From positions 288,848-337,730 of the forward strand of contig MKUJ01000009.1 of assembly GCA_001897755.1 (NCBI GenBank): DNA of 48,883 nucleotides. Direction: 5' to 3'. Shown here one piece after another: positions 1-7,431 of the stretch (position 1 is the first letter of the stretch; each line of letters opens with the position of its first letter). The notes under the pieces are model-generated. The model had not been told where the DNA came from. It saw only the letters and a list, made by a program, of their open reading frames with translations, and did not search any database. The DNA comes from Afipia sp. 64-13 (GTDB taxonomy: Bacteria; Pseudomonadota; Alphaproteobacteria; Rhizobiales; Xanthobacteraceae). Made by a program: the position numbers and the translations under genes.

Positions 1-2
1 CG

Positions 3-19
3 CCACGTTTGCAACGTGG
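3..19 (-). terminator. hairpin downstream of the MFS exporter gene
   Basis: Perfect 7-bp stem (CCACGTT / AACGTGG) with a 3-base loop, lying 4 bases past the stop codon of the minus-strand exporter gene. No clear T-run can be seen because the window starts here, so its role as a terminator is inferred from position only. Confidence 0.35.
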
Positions 20-23
20 GAAG

Positions 24-1616
24 CTAGTGCGCGTCGGCCGAGCCGGCGCCGGGCTTCGGCTTGCTGACGAAGATCGAGAGCAGGCTGAGCCCGAGATAGA
101 AGAACGTCAGCAGGAAGAAGGCGTCGGCATAGCCCATCACCACCGCCTGACGATGCACCAGCAGCGAGAGCTGCTTGAGCGCCATCATCGGGGCGTCGCC
201 CATGCCCTGGAAGCGCTGGGTGAACGAGTTGAGCAGATCGACCGCGGAGGCGTTGCCCCAGTTCACCGCGTCATGCAGCCGGCTGATATGCAGGTCGGTG
301 CGATCGTCGAGCACGGTGTTGATCAGCGCAAGCCCGACCGCGCCGCCGAGATTGCGCGTCAGGTTGAACAGACCGGAGGCGTTCTTCATCCGCTCCGGCG
401 CCAGCGTGCCGAGCGCGATGTTGTTGACCGGAATCATCGCCAGCATGATGCCGACGCCGCGCAGGATCTGCGGCCACAACAGTTCGTGGAAATCGTAATC
501 CTTGGTCACCCAGGTCATCAGCCACGCGCCGGCGGCGAACAGCACCAGACCGGCGCCGATCATCGCGCGCGGATCGACCTTGTTCATCAGGCGGCCGACC
601 AGCGGCGCGGTGAGGAACATCGCGGCGCCGGACACGAACATGGTCTCGCCGATCATGATCGGGCTGTAGCCGCGCACCTCGGCGAGATAACGCGGATAGA
701 GATAGGTCAGGCCGTAGAGGCCCATGCCGACGCAGAACGAGAACAGCGATCCGATCGCGAAATTGCGGTCGGCGAAGGCGCGGATATCGACGATCGGCTC
801 CTCTGCCGTCAGCACGCGATAGAAGAAGGCGACACCCGACACCACGCAGATCGCGGCGCAGATCGCCACCGAGTCATCCTGCAGCCATTCATATTGCGGG
901 CCTTCCTCAAGCACGTACTCCATCGCGCCGAGAAAACCGGCCATGGTGAGCAGTCCCCACCAGTCGAACCGCGACAGCAGGTCGAAGTCCGGCTTGTCGA
1001 AATCGACCAGCGCCCAGACGCCGAGCGTGATGCCGATGCCGGGCACCACGTTGATGAAGAACAGCCAGTGCCACGACATCGCATCGGTGATGTAGCCGCC
1101 GATGGTCGGGCCGATGGTCGGCGCCAGCGTCGCGACGAGGCCGATCACCGGCGTCACGATGGCGAATTTGGAACGCGGAAAGATCGTATAGGCAGAGGCG
1201 AACACCGTCGGGATCATGCCGGCGCCGAGGAAGCCCTGTACCGCGCGCCACAGGATCATCTGATCGATCGATGAGGTGAGACCGCACAGGAAGCTTGCAA
1301 CCGTGAATCCGCCGGCCGACAGCGCGAACAGAATGCGGGTGCCGAACGCGCGCGACAGGAATCCCGACAGCGGAATCGCGATCACCTCCGCGATCAGATA
1401 GGAGGTCTGCACCCACGACACTTCGTTGGAGGATGCCGAGAGGCCGGCTTGAATCTCAGCGAGCGAGGCCGAGACGATCTGGATGTCGAGGATCGACATG
1501 AACATGCCGAACACCATGATGACGAACGCCACCATCCGGCGCGGATCGATCCGCTCCGACGCTTCCGGCACCGCGCGCGAGGCGCCGCCGCCCTGCTCCA
1601 TTGTGGTGCTCGCCAT
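24..1616 (-). CDS. emrB: EmrB/QacA-type MFS drug exporter (DHA2 family, 14 TM)
   Basis: Inner-membrane proton-driven multidrug exporter of the DHA2 family, 530 residues, the usual size for 14-helix members. The first helix begins near residue 28 and carries the DHA2 start pattern (FGMFMSILDIQIVSASLAEI). The family motif near TM5 is seen as IGPTIGGYI. It lies downstream of the adaptor gene at 1888-3162 on the same strand, so the pair should form an EmrAB pump working with a TolC-like outer membrane channel that is not in the window. The 271-bp gap between the two genes is filled by repeats, which is unusual for an emrAB operon and could carry a separate promoter or an RNA-processing site. Control by the divergent TetR gene at 3344 is likely. 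The substrate cannot be told from sequence. Confidence 0.9.
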   Translation of the reverse strand: MASTTMEQGGGASRAVPEASERIDPRRMVAFVIMVFGMFMSILDIQIVSASLAEIQAGLSASSNEVSWVQTSYLIAEVIAIPLSGFLSRAFGTRILFALSAGGFTVASFLCGLTSSIDQMILWRAVQGFLGAGMIPTVFASAYTIFPRSKFAIVTPVIGLVATLAPTIGPTIGGYITDAMSWHWLFFINVVPGIGITLGVWALVDFDKPDFDLLSRFDWWGLLTMAGFLGAMEYVLEEGPQYEWLQDDSVAICAAICVVSGVAFFYRVLTAEEPIVDIRAFADRNFAIGSLFSFCVGMGLYGLTYLYPRYLAEVRGYSPIMIGETMFVSGAAMFLTAPLVGRLMNKVDPRAMIGAGLVLFAAGAWLMTWVTKDYDFHELLWPQILRGVGIMLAMIPVNNIALGTLAPERMKNASGLFNLTRNLGGAVGLALINTVLDDRTDLHISRLHDAVNWGNASAVDLLNSFTQRFQGMGDAPMMALKQLSLLVHRQAVVMGYADAFFLLTFFYLGLSLLSIFVSKPKPGAGSADAH

Positions 1617-1700
1617 GGTCGATCCTCAGAGTCCGATCGAAAACAAGCTCGGCAAGTCAGCCTGTTGAAACATCGTCATGCCCGCGCATCGCCTTTTGTT

Positions 1701-1738
1701 ACCGTCATTGCGAGGAGCGAAGCGACGAAGCAATCCGG
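1701..1738. repeat. short interspersed palindromic repeat (CATTGCGAGGAGCGAAGCGA type)
   Basis: The stretch includes CATTGCGAGGAGCGAAGCGA followed by CGAAGCAATCC, so its ends pair (ATTGC / GCAAT). This motif is a very common intergenic repeat in Bradyrhizobium-like genomes. It occurs here between emrA and emrB, next to two other repeat units. Confidence 0.6.
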
Positions 1739-1752
1739 TCCTGAACTCAGGC

Positions 1753-1798
1753 CCTCATCCTGAGGAGCGGCGATTTCGCCGCGTCTCGAAGGATGAGG
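1753..1798. repeat. palindromic intergenic repeat, CCTCATCCT family (copy 1)
   Basis: Starts with CCTCATCCTGAGGAGC and ends with GTCTCGAAGGATGAGG, so the outer arms CCTCATCCT and AGGATGAGG are exact reverse complements. Other copies lie at 3999-4044 (opposite orientation) and 9844-9890. Confidence 0.75.
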
Positions 1799-1833
1799 CC
1801 ACCTCACAAGCGCGCTCACGCGCGTCTTTGAGA

Positions 1834-1876
1834 CCTCATGGTTCGAGACGTCGCTTTGCTCCTCCTCACCATGAGG
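1834..1876. repeat. palindromic intergenic repeat, CCTCATGG family (copy 1)
   Basis: Outer arms CCTCATGG and CCATGAGG pair exactly, and the interior carries the TTCGAGAC element. It follows the CCTCATCCT-family repeat directly, and the same two families also sit side by side at 3999-4091 and 9844-10001, which suggests they form a composite unit. Confidence 0.7.
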
Positions 1877-1887
1877 AGTCCGAACCC

Positions 1888-3162
1888 TCACTTGATCGTG
1901 CCGGCCTGCGCGCCGCTCGGCGGCTTGGTGTTGACGCTGACCACGACCGACATGCCGGCGCGCAGCAGGTTCTCACGCGCCACGTCGCGCGGAATGCTGA
2001 TCCGCACCGGCAGGCGCTGCACGATCTTGGTGAAATTGCCCGTCGCGTTGTCCGGCGGCAGCAGCGTGAACACCGAACCGGCGGCCGGCGCGACGCTCTG
2101 CACCGTGCCGGTGATCTTGCGGCGGCTGTAGGCATCGACCGAGATGTCGACCTTCTGTCCCGGCCGCAGGCGGGCGAGCTGGGTCTCCTTGAAATTCGCG
2201 TCGATATAGACATCGTCGAGCGGCACCAGATTGGCGAGCCGCTGGCCGGGCTGGATGTAGTCGCCGGAATTGACCATGCGGTTGGAGAACACGCCTTCGA
2301 CCGGCGCGCGGATGGTGGTGAACGACAGATCGCGCTCGGCCTTCTCCAGCGCCGTCTTGAGTTCGGCAAGCTGGCCCTCGGCCTCGACCTTCTGCGCCTT
2401 GATCACGTCGATCTGCGCCTGCGCCGCCGCGAGCGTCGCCTGCGCGCCCTGAAGGGTCGCCACCGCCTGATCGCGCGCCGCCTTGGAGGTGTCGTACACC
2501 GCCTTGGAGGCGAAGCCCTTGTCGTTCAGGGTCTGCTGGCGCTGGAAGTCGGCCTCGGTGCGCTGGATCGCGGCATTGGCGGAATCGATCTGCGCCCTGG
2601 CCTGCTCCACCGCACTCTGCTGCGCCACGACCTGCTGGCCGATCCGCGCGATGGTCGCCTCCTGCGTGCCGATCTTGGCGCGGGCATTGTCCACCGCGAT
2701 CCGGTAATCGCCGTCGTCGATCTTGAACAACAGATCGCCGGCCTTCACCTGCACGTTGTCGCCGACCGCGATCTTGGCGATGTAGCCCGCCACCTTGGCG
2801 CCGACCGTGGTGTTGTTGGCGCGGATATAGGCGTCGTCGGTGCTGACCATGAAGCGGCCGACCGTCACATAATGATAGCCGAAATAGACCGCCGCGAGCG
2901 CGACCAGCGCGCCGAGGCCCATCAGCAGCTTGCGCTTGCGGCCATTGGCCGGCGCCTTCTCCGCGGCGGCCTCCGAGCCGGCCGGCGGGGCATCGCCGGC
3001 GGGAACCTCGGCCTGGCGGCGGGCGGCGGGGTCTTCGGTCTCGAAATCCTGGACGGAATCATCCTGTACGGAGTCGCGCGCGGCGGCGCCGGGTTCCTGC
3101 CCGGGCGGGCCGCGATCCGGCCGGACAAGCCGGGCGATCCGATTGCGTGCTGAGCTGGCCAT
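1888..3162 (-). CDS. emrA: EmrA/HlyD-family membrane fusion protein
   Basis: Periplasmic adaptor of an EmrAB-type drug efflux system, 424 residues. A Pro/Glu-rich cytoplasmic tail of about 90 residues precedes one membrane helix (LLMGLGALVALAAVYFGYHY). Then come the biotinyl-lipoyl half motif (GYIAKIAVGDNVQVKAGDLL), a long alpha-helical hairpin rich in Ala and Gln, the second lipoyl half (IRAPVEGVFSNRMVNSGDYI) and a beta-barrel domain. The start is supported by an AAGGAAAC sequence about 8 bases ahead of the ATG. The N-terminal tail is longer than in E. coli EmrA. It is transcribed away from the TetR gene across a shared 181-bp region with a perfect operator, so repression by that TetR protein is expected. 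Confidence 0.9.
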   Translation of the reverse strand: MASSARNRIARLVRPDRGPPGQEPGAAARDSVQDDSVQDFETEDPAARRQAEVPAGDAPPAGSEAAAEKAPANGRKRKLLMGLGALVALAAVYFGYHYVTVGRFMVSTDDAYIRANNTTVGAKVAGYIAKIAVGDNVQVKAGDLLFKIDDGDYRIAVDNARAKIGTQEATIARIGQQVVAQQSAVEQARAQIDSANAAIQRTEADFQRQQTLNDKGFASKAVYDTSKAARDQAVATLQGAQATLAAAQAQIDVIKAQKVEAEGQLAELKTALEKAERDLSFTTIRAPVEGVFSNRMVNSGDYIQPGQRLANLVPLDDVYIDANFKETQLARLRPGQKVDISVDAYSRRKITGTVQSVAPAAGSVFTLLPPDNATGNFTKIVQRLPVRISIPRDVARENLLRAGMSVVVSVNTKPPSGAQAGTIK

Positions 3163-3242
3163 CTGTCGTGGTTTCCTTACTCATCCGAGGCGGCGTGGCG
3201 CCTGAAGGCGGCCGGCGTCCTGAACCTGCGACATTCTCTACC

Positions 3243-3265
3243 ATTGACCGAACGGTTCGGTCAAT
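3243..3265. promoter_or_regulatory. TetR-type operator, perfect 23-bp palindrome
   Basis: Two 11-base arms (ATTGACCGAAC and its exact reverse complement GTTCGGTCAAT) flank a single central G. The site lies almost midway between the divergent start codons of emrA (3162) and the TetR gene (3344). This is the size, symmetry and place expected of a TetR operator controlling both directions. Confidence 0.85.
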
Positions 3266-3343
3266 ATATTTAGGAATGACCGCTGAAAATGCTACCCCCT
3301 CCCGAGAAAGGGATTAGGGTTCCAGTTGCAGGAAGCTTTCCAT

Positions 3344-3979
3344 ATGAACGCCGCCCCCAACCTTCAGGTTCAGAGCCGGGATGATGACAGCGCCAAGCGC
3401 CGCCAGATTCTCGAGGGGGCCCGCCGCGTGTTCATGGATCTCGGCTTCGACGGCGCCAGCATGGGCGAGATCGCCCGCGCCGCCGGCGTCTCCAAGGGCA
3501 CGCTCTACGTCTATTTCACCGACAAGAACGCGCTGTTCGAGGCGATCGTCGAGAAGGAATGCCATGACCACGGCATCACCGCGCTCGACATCGAATCGAA
3601 GGATGCCGGCAGCGCGCTGCGCCAGCTCGGTCAGGCCTATATGGAAGTGCTGTGCCGGCCCGAGGGCGGCTCCGCCGTCCGCACCGTGATGGCGATCGCC
3701 GAACGCATGCCCGATCTCGGCCGGCAGTATTACGGCAATGTGCCGGCGACCTGGTTCGGCAAGCTCGCCGACTATCTGCGCACCCAGGTGAAAGCCGGAC
3801 ATCTGGTCATCGAGAATTGCGACCTCGCCGCCGCACAGTTCATGCTGGCCTGTCAGGCCACGCTGTTCCTGCCCTTCATCTTCCAGGTGCGGCCGCCGCC
3901 GTCGAGCGAGCAGATCGCCACCGTGGTGGACAGCGCCACGCGCATGTTCCTCGCCGCCTATCGGCCGCCGGGGAAGTAG
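3344..3979 (+). CDS. TetR/AcrR-family transcriptional repressor
   Basis: 211-residue regulator. The N-terminal helix-turn-helix is clear (ARRVFMDLGFDGASMGEIAR, then AAGVSKGTLYVYFTDKNALF, about residues 24-65), followed by a TetR C-terminal ligand-binding domain with the AefR-like pattern (VMAIAERMPDLGRQYY). I chose the ATG at 3344 over an in-frame TTG at 3326 because GGAAG sits 8 bases ahead of it. The gene is divergent from emrA and the only strong palindrome in the shared promoter is at 3243-3265, so it most likely represses emrAB and itself. The ligand is unknown. Confidence 0.9.
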   Translation: MNAAPNLQVQSRDDDSAKRRQILEGARRVFMDLGFDGASMGEIARAAGVSKGTLYVYFTDKNALFEAIVEKECHDHGITALDIESKDAGSALRQLGQAYMEVLCRPEGGSAVRTVMAIAERMPDLGRQYYGNVPATWFGKLADYLRTQVKAGHLVIENCDLAAAQFMLACQATLFLPFIFQVRPPPSSEQIATVVDSATRMFLAAYRPPGK

Positions 3980-3998
3980 CGACTCAACCAGTTCAAAT

Positions 3999-4044
3999 CC
4001 TCATCCTTCGAGACGCGCGCAAGAGCGCGCTCCTCAGGATGAGG
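3999..4044. repeat. palindromic intergenic repeat, CCTCATCCT family (copy 2, inverted)
   Basis: Begins CCTCATCCTTCGAGACGCGC and ends CGCTCCTCAGGATGAGG, which is the reverse orientation of the copies at 1753 and 9844. A degenerate CCTCATGG-family unit follows at about 4060-4091, keeping the paired arrangement seen elsewhere. Confidence 0.75.
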
Positions 4045-4110
4045 CCTGTGCCATGTGATGACGCGCCATGGCGCCGTCTCGAACCATGAGGCCGCAGGGA
4101 AGTAACCGCT

Positions 4111-4225
4111 GGTCGTCCCGGCGCAGGCCGGGACCCATAACCCCTGCGGATGCTTGTGAAACGACAAGCCGGCGTCTTCATCGCAACGCCGGCGGCAATG
4201 GATCCCGGCCTGCGCCGGGACGACC
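4111..4225. repeat. long inverted repeat (28-bp arms, GTCGTCCCGGCGCAGGCCGG type)
   Basis: Left arm 4111-4138 and right arm 4198-4225 match as reverse complements at 27 of 28 positions, with about 60 bases between them. The unit fills the space between the convergent TetR and extensin-like genes. A transcript would fold into a long stem, so it may act as a bidirectional terminator, but it looks like a member of a dispersed repeat family. Confidence 0.75.
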
Positions 4226-4238
4226 ACAAAACTCGAAA

Positions 4239-5435
4239 TCAGTTGCGGTCGCGAATGTGCGACTCGTCCTCGATGCCGTCGTCATCGGCCGCGGCCCTGG
4301 CCTTGGCGCTCAGGGTGCGGCGGCCGCCGAGCGAGACCGAGCCGGTGACGCCGGGATCGCGCATGTCGCGCCCGGCATAGCCGCGCTGCCGCATCGCGCG
4401 CGCGGCGACCTCCTCGCCCGACATCGCCGCCGGCTTGCAGATGATGCGGCCGCTGGCGCGGCGCATCAGGTCCACGTGGATATGGTTGTAGTGATAGATA
4501 TTGGCGCCGGGCGCGAGCACGGTGGTGAACTCGCGGCAGGCGCCAGCTTCGACATCGCGCAGGAAGCCCTGCTCTTCCGGCAATCCCTTCCAGCCGTCCT
4601 GCACCGAAATGCGCCGGCCGTCGGACAGCGTGAAGGCGGCGATGTCGAGCGCGTTGCCGAACGCATGCTCGGAAATATGCGCGTTCGGATTGCCGTTCAT
4701 GCCGCGGCAGGAATAGGCGGAAATCTGCTTGATCTCGACCACGCGCGCGCCGAACCAGCGCACGGCGGCGGGCTGCACGCTTTCGTTGATCCAGCGATCG
4801 AGCACCGAGACGATCGGGCACGCCAGCGTCGCGGCGGGCTTCAGCGCGACCGGGCCGACCGCATTCACCGGATTGCCGGGTCCGAGCCGCGGCTGCGAAT
4901 AAGACGGCTGCGCCGGATAAGAGGGCTGCGCGGGATACGGCGCGCGTTGCGGCGCTGCGTTCGGATAGCGCGGCGCGGGTTCGTCGATCGCGGCGGCGTC
5001 CATATCATCGGACGGCGCGACGCCGGGCGCGTTCAGCGATGTCGGCGCGGCCGATGGCGGGCGATAGCCCGGCTGCTGGTAACCCGGCTGTTGATAGGAT
5101 GGCTGTTGATAGGACGGTTGCGAGACCGGCCAGCGCGGCTGGCCGGCGCCGACGCTGCCCGGCGGCCGCAGATCGTCGGCATAGCCGAGCGAACTGTTGG
5201 CCTCGCCGAACGCCGCGACCTTGAGCGGGAATTCCGCCCCGCACACGCCCGGTCCGGAGATCGGATTGATCCGCACCAGGTCCTGCGTCTCTTTCACCGC
5301 ACCCGATTTCAGGCATGCGGCTTCCGCCTCGGCGCGCCAGGGTTCGCGTTCAGCCTGGAAAAAACCACGGCCGCAACCCGCCAGCGAGACGAGGACAAGG
5401 GAGCCGACAAGATACAAACGAACTCCGCGCGTCAT
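4239..5435 (-). CDS. extensin-like C-terminal domain lipoprotein
   Basis: 398 residues from the chosen ATG at 5435. That start gives a clean lipoprotein signal with lipobox LAGC (LYLVGSLVLVSLAGCG). The longer reading begins 54 codons earlier and would bury this signal. After an acidic N-terminal part comes a Pro/Tyr/Gln-rich linker with repeated YQQPSYQQPGY units, then the extensin-like domain shared with Zn-dependent D-Ala-D-Ala carboxypeptidases (SAYSCRGMNGNPNAHISEHA, ALDIAAFTLSDG, HYNHIHVDLM). The conserved His and Asp residues in SEHAFGNALDIA and the final HIHVD look suited to metal binding, so a peptidoglycan role in the periplasm is plausible. Several Cys residues could form disulfides. 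The precise substrate is unknown. Confidence 0.85.
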   Translation of the reverse strand: MTRGVRLYLVGSLVLVSLAGCGRGFFQAEREPWRAEAEAACLKSGAVKETQDLVRINPISGPGVCGAEFPLKVAAFGEANSSLGYADDLRPPGSVGAGQPRWPVSQPSYQQPSYQQPGYQQPGYRPPSAAPTSLNAPGVAPSDDMDAAAIDEPAPRYPNAAPQRAPYPAQPSYPAQPSYSQPRLGPGNPVNAVGPVALKPAATLACPIVSVLDRWINESVQPAAVRWFGARVVEIKQISAYSCRGMNGNPNAHISEHAFGNALDIAAFTLSDGRRISVQDGWKGLPEEQGFLRDVEAGACREFTTVLAPGANIYHYNHIHVDLMRRASGRIICKPAAMSGEEVAARAMRQRGYAGRDMRDPGVTGSVSLGGRRTLSAKARAAADDDGIEDESHIRDRN

Positions 5436-5623
5436 TGGCGCAGGTTCGGCGAATAAACTTAAGGACTTATCAACGCGTTGTTTTTCAGAGATTTTTAACC
5501 ATGCCGCAGCGCCGCGATCCACAGGCCGGCCGATAGAGCAGCGGGCCTGACCTTTTTCCGCCGGAAACCGCTTGCTAGCCTTGCGCGTTGCACCCACCAG
5601 CGACGCGAACCTGGGAGCCTGCC

Positions 5624-5707
5624 ATGACTTTCGGTAGCAGTCTGAGTGTCGTGACGGCCTATGTCAGCATGGCCCTTGTCGGGGCGATCGTGCTGGGCCT
5701 GCTGTAA
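5624..5707 (+). CDS. 27-residue hydrophobic peptide
   Basis: A short reading frame with ATG at 5624, TAA at 5705, and GGGAG 6-10 bases upstream. It encodes MTFGSSLSVVTAYVSMALVG followed by AIVLGLL, a single membrane helix with no charged residues. The frame lies in an otherwise empty region between the divergent extensin and FecR genes. A loose EcfG-like element (GGAAA near 5563 and CGTT at 5586) lies upstream. Tiny single-helix proteins of this kind often bind larger membrane proteins, but no function can be assigned. Evidence is the ribosome site, clean start and stop, and membrane-like composition. Confidence 0.5.
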   Translation: MTFGSSLSVVTAYVSMALVGAIVLGLL

Positions 5708-5841
5708 ACCCTTCCGCCGTCAAATCCTGTTGCAAAAATCCGGCGTGTCCCGGCGCATCGGCTATGCCCGGGCGCATTTTCATTTAAGCTGACCTGTGGG
5801 ACGCTCTCATCGCGAGGGCGAAGGCGGGGCGAGACCGGGGC

Positions 5842-7362
5842 GTGACGCGCAAGGTATGGCTATCGGCCATCGGTCTGATGTGCGGCGTGCTGCTCGGCAG
5901 CGCCGAGGGCCGCGCGCAGACGCAGGACAATGCCGTCCAGCCGCCCGCGCAGATGAGTCCGGTGCAAGCGGACGCTCCACCGACGGACCCCGCGCAGGCA
6001 GGCGCCGCGCAACCCGATTCCACGCCAGCAAACTCGACGATGCTGCCGGCCGCCGGCGAGCCGATCGGCAATGTCGCCACCGTGAGCGGCAGCGCCACGC
6101 TGTCGCGCTTCGGCAATTCCACCACGCTGAAAGTAGACGACGACATCTATCTCGGCGACACGTTGCAGACCGGCGCGGACGGCGCGCTCGGCATCACCTT
6201 CAACGACGCGACCACGTTCAACCTCAGCGCCAATTCCAACATCGTGGTCGACAACTTCGTCTATGAGGACGGCGGCAAGAAAAACTCCGCGCTGTTCAAT
6301 GTCGCGCGCGGCACCGTCGCCTTCGTCGCCAGCGCGGTGGCCAAGACCGGCGACATGAAAATCACCACGCCGACCGCGACGCTCGGCATTCGCGGCACCA
6401 CCGGCGTGATCGAGGTGCCGGACAACGCCGCGCCGGGCGGCAACGATGTCGCGATCAAGCTTTATCCGGATCAGGACGGCCGCGTCGGCCGCATCGAGGT
6501 GCACGGCCGCGACGGCGCGCGGCTCGGCCTATTGTCGCAGGCGGCGAGCGGCTTCGCCGTTCGCGCCGCAATGGGCGGGCGCTTCATCGCCGCGCCGTTG
6601 CAGATTTCCGCGCAGCAGGCGATGCGCGATCGCGGCTTCGTGCGGCAATTGCATGCCTCGCAGGGCATCGGCCGCCAGATCGTGACGCGGCAGCGCGAAT
6701 TGCGGCAGCAGAACTTCTCGCGGCAGCCCGGCATGCAGCAACGCCCCGGCCTACAGCAGCGCCAGCCCAACATGCAGCGGCAACCGGGACAACCGAACAT
6801 GCAGCGTCCCGGTCAGCAGCAGCCGAACATGCAGCGTCAGCCGGGCCAGCCGCGTCAACCCAACATGCGCCAGCCGGGACAGCCGACAACGCCGGGCAAC
6901 ATGCGTCCGGGCGCAACGCAGCCGCCGGGCACGACGCGGCCATCGGGCACGACGCGCCCCGGCGCGATGCCATCGCACGGCGCGCGGACACCGGGAGGGA
7001 TGCAGCCCGGCACACGACTGCCCGGCGGAATTCAACAACCCGGCACCAGACCATCCGGCGCAATGCATTTGCCAAACACAAGAACGCCCGGTGCGATCCA
7101 GCCGCCGGCGATACGGACACCCGGCGCGATACCGCAGCCCCATTCGGGATTCCCCTCGATCCCGGGTTTGTCCGGCCAGCGTCTGGGGATTCCGAACATT
7201 CCCGGCATGCCGCGCGCCGTGACCACGCCGGCGACACCGCGCCTGCCCTCGACGCAACGCGCGCCCGCGATGCGCGCCCCCACCCTACAACGCGCGCCGC
7301 AGACGCCGGTCAAACGGCTGCCGCTGCCGCCCGGCACGAAACTGCCCAAAGAAAACCGCTAA
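5842..7362 (+). CDS. FecR-domain secreted protein with Met/Pro/Gln-rich repeat tail
   Basis: 506 residues starting at GTG 5842, with a signal peptide ending near GRAQ (about residue 27). A FecR domain spans roughly residues 75-210 (GNVATVSGSATLSRFGNSTT, then LQTGADGALGITFNDATTFN, then TPTATLGIRGTTGVIEV). The remaining half is low-complexity, with many copies of short units such as QPNMQRQPGQ, GTTRPG and TPGAIQPP. In other bacteria stand-alone FecR-like proteins of this type are periplasmic or surface proteins rather than iron-dicitrate signal carriers, and no FecA or FecI gene is nearby. The Met-rich tail could bind metal or cell wall, which is speculation. Confidence 0.8.
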   Translation: MTRKVWLSAIGLMCGVLLGSAEGRAQTQDNAVQPPAQMSPVQADAPPTDPAQAGAAQPDSTPANSTMLPAAGEPIGNVATVSGSATLSRFGNSTTLKVDDDIYLGDTLQTGADGALGITFNDATTFNLSANSNIVVDNFVYEDGGKKNSALFNVARGTVAFVASAVAKTGDMKITTPTATLGIRGTTGVIEVPDNAAPGGNDVAIKLYPDQDGRVGRIEVHGRDGARLGLLSQAASGFAVRAAMGGRFIAAPLQISAQQAMRDRGFVRQLHASQGIGRQIVTRQRELRQQNFSRQPGMQQRPGLQQRQPNMQRQPGQPNMQRPGQQQPNMQRQPGQPRQPNMRQPGQPTTPGNMRPGATQPPGTTRPSGTTRPGAMPSHGARTPGGMQPGTRLPGGIQQPGTRPSGAMHLPNTRTPGAIQPPAIRTPGAIPQPHSGFPSIPGLSGQRLGIPNIPGMPRAVTTPATPRLPSTQRAPAMRAPTLQRAPQTPVKRLPLPPGTKLPKENR

Positions 7363-7431
7363 CGCGGTTTTGCATCTGCCGCGCTCTGGTGCATTGTCGC
7401 GCCCCTGACCGGAGCGGCGAGCGGAGACAGG

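Noticed and set aside
9-1274. Long plus-strand frame opposite the MFS exporter gene
   Set aside because: Arg/Asp/His-rich shadow of the GC-rich minus-strand gene with no domain; the same applies to the very long plus-strand frame at 33111-37196.
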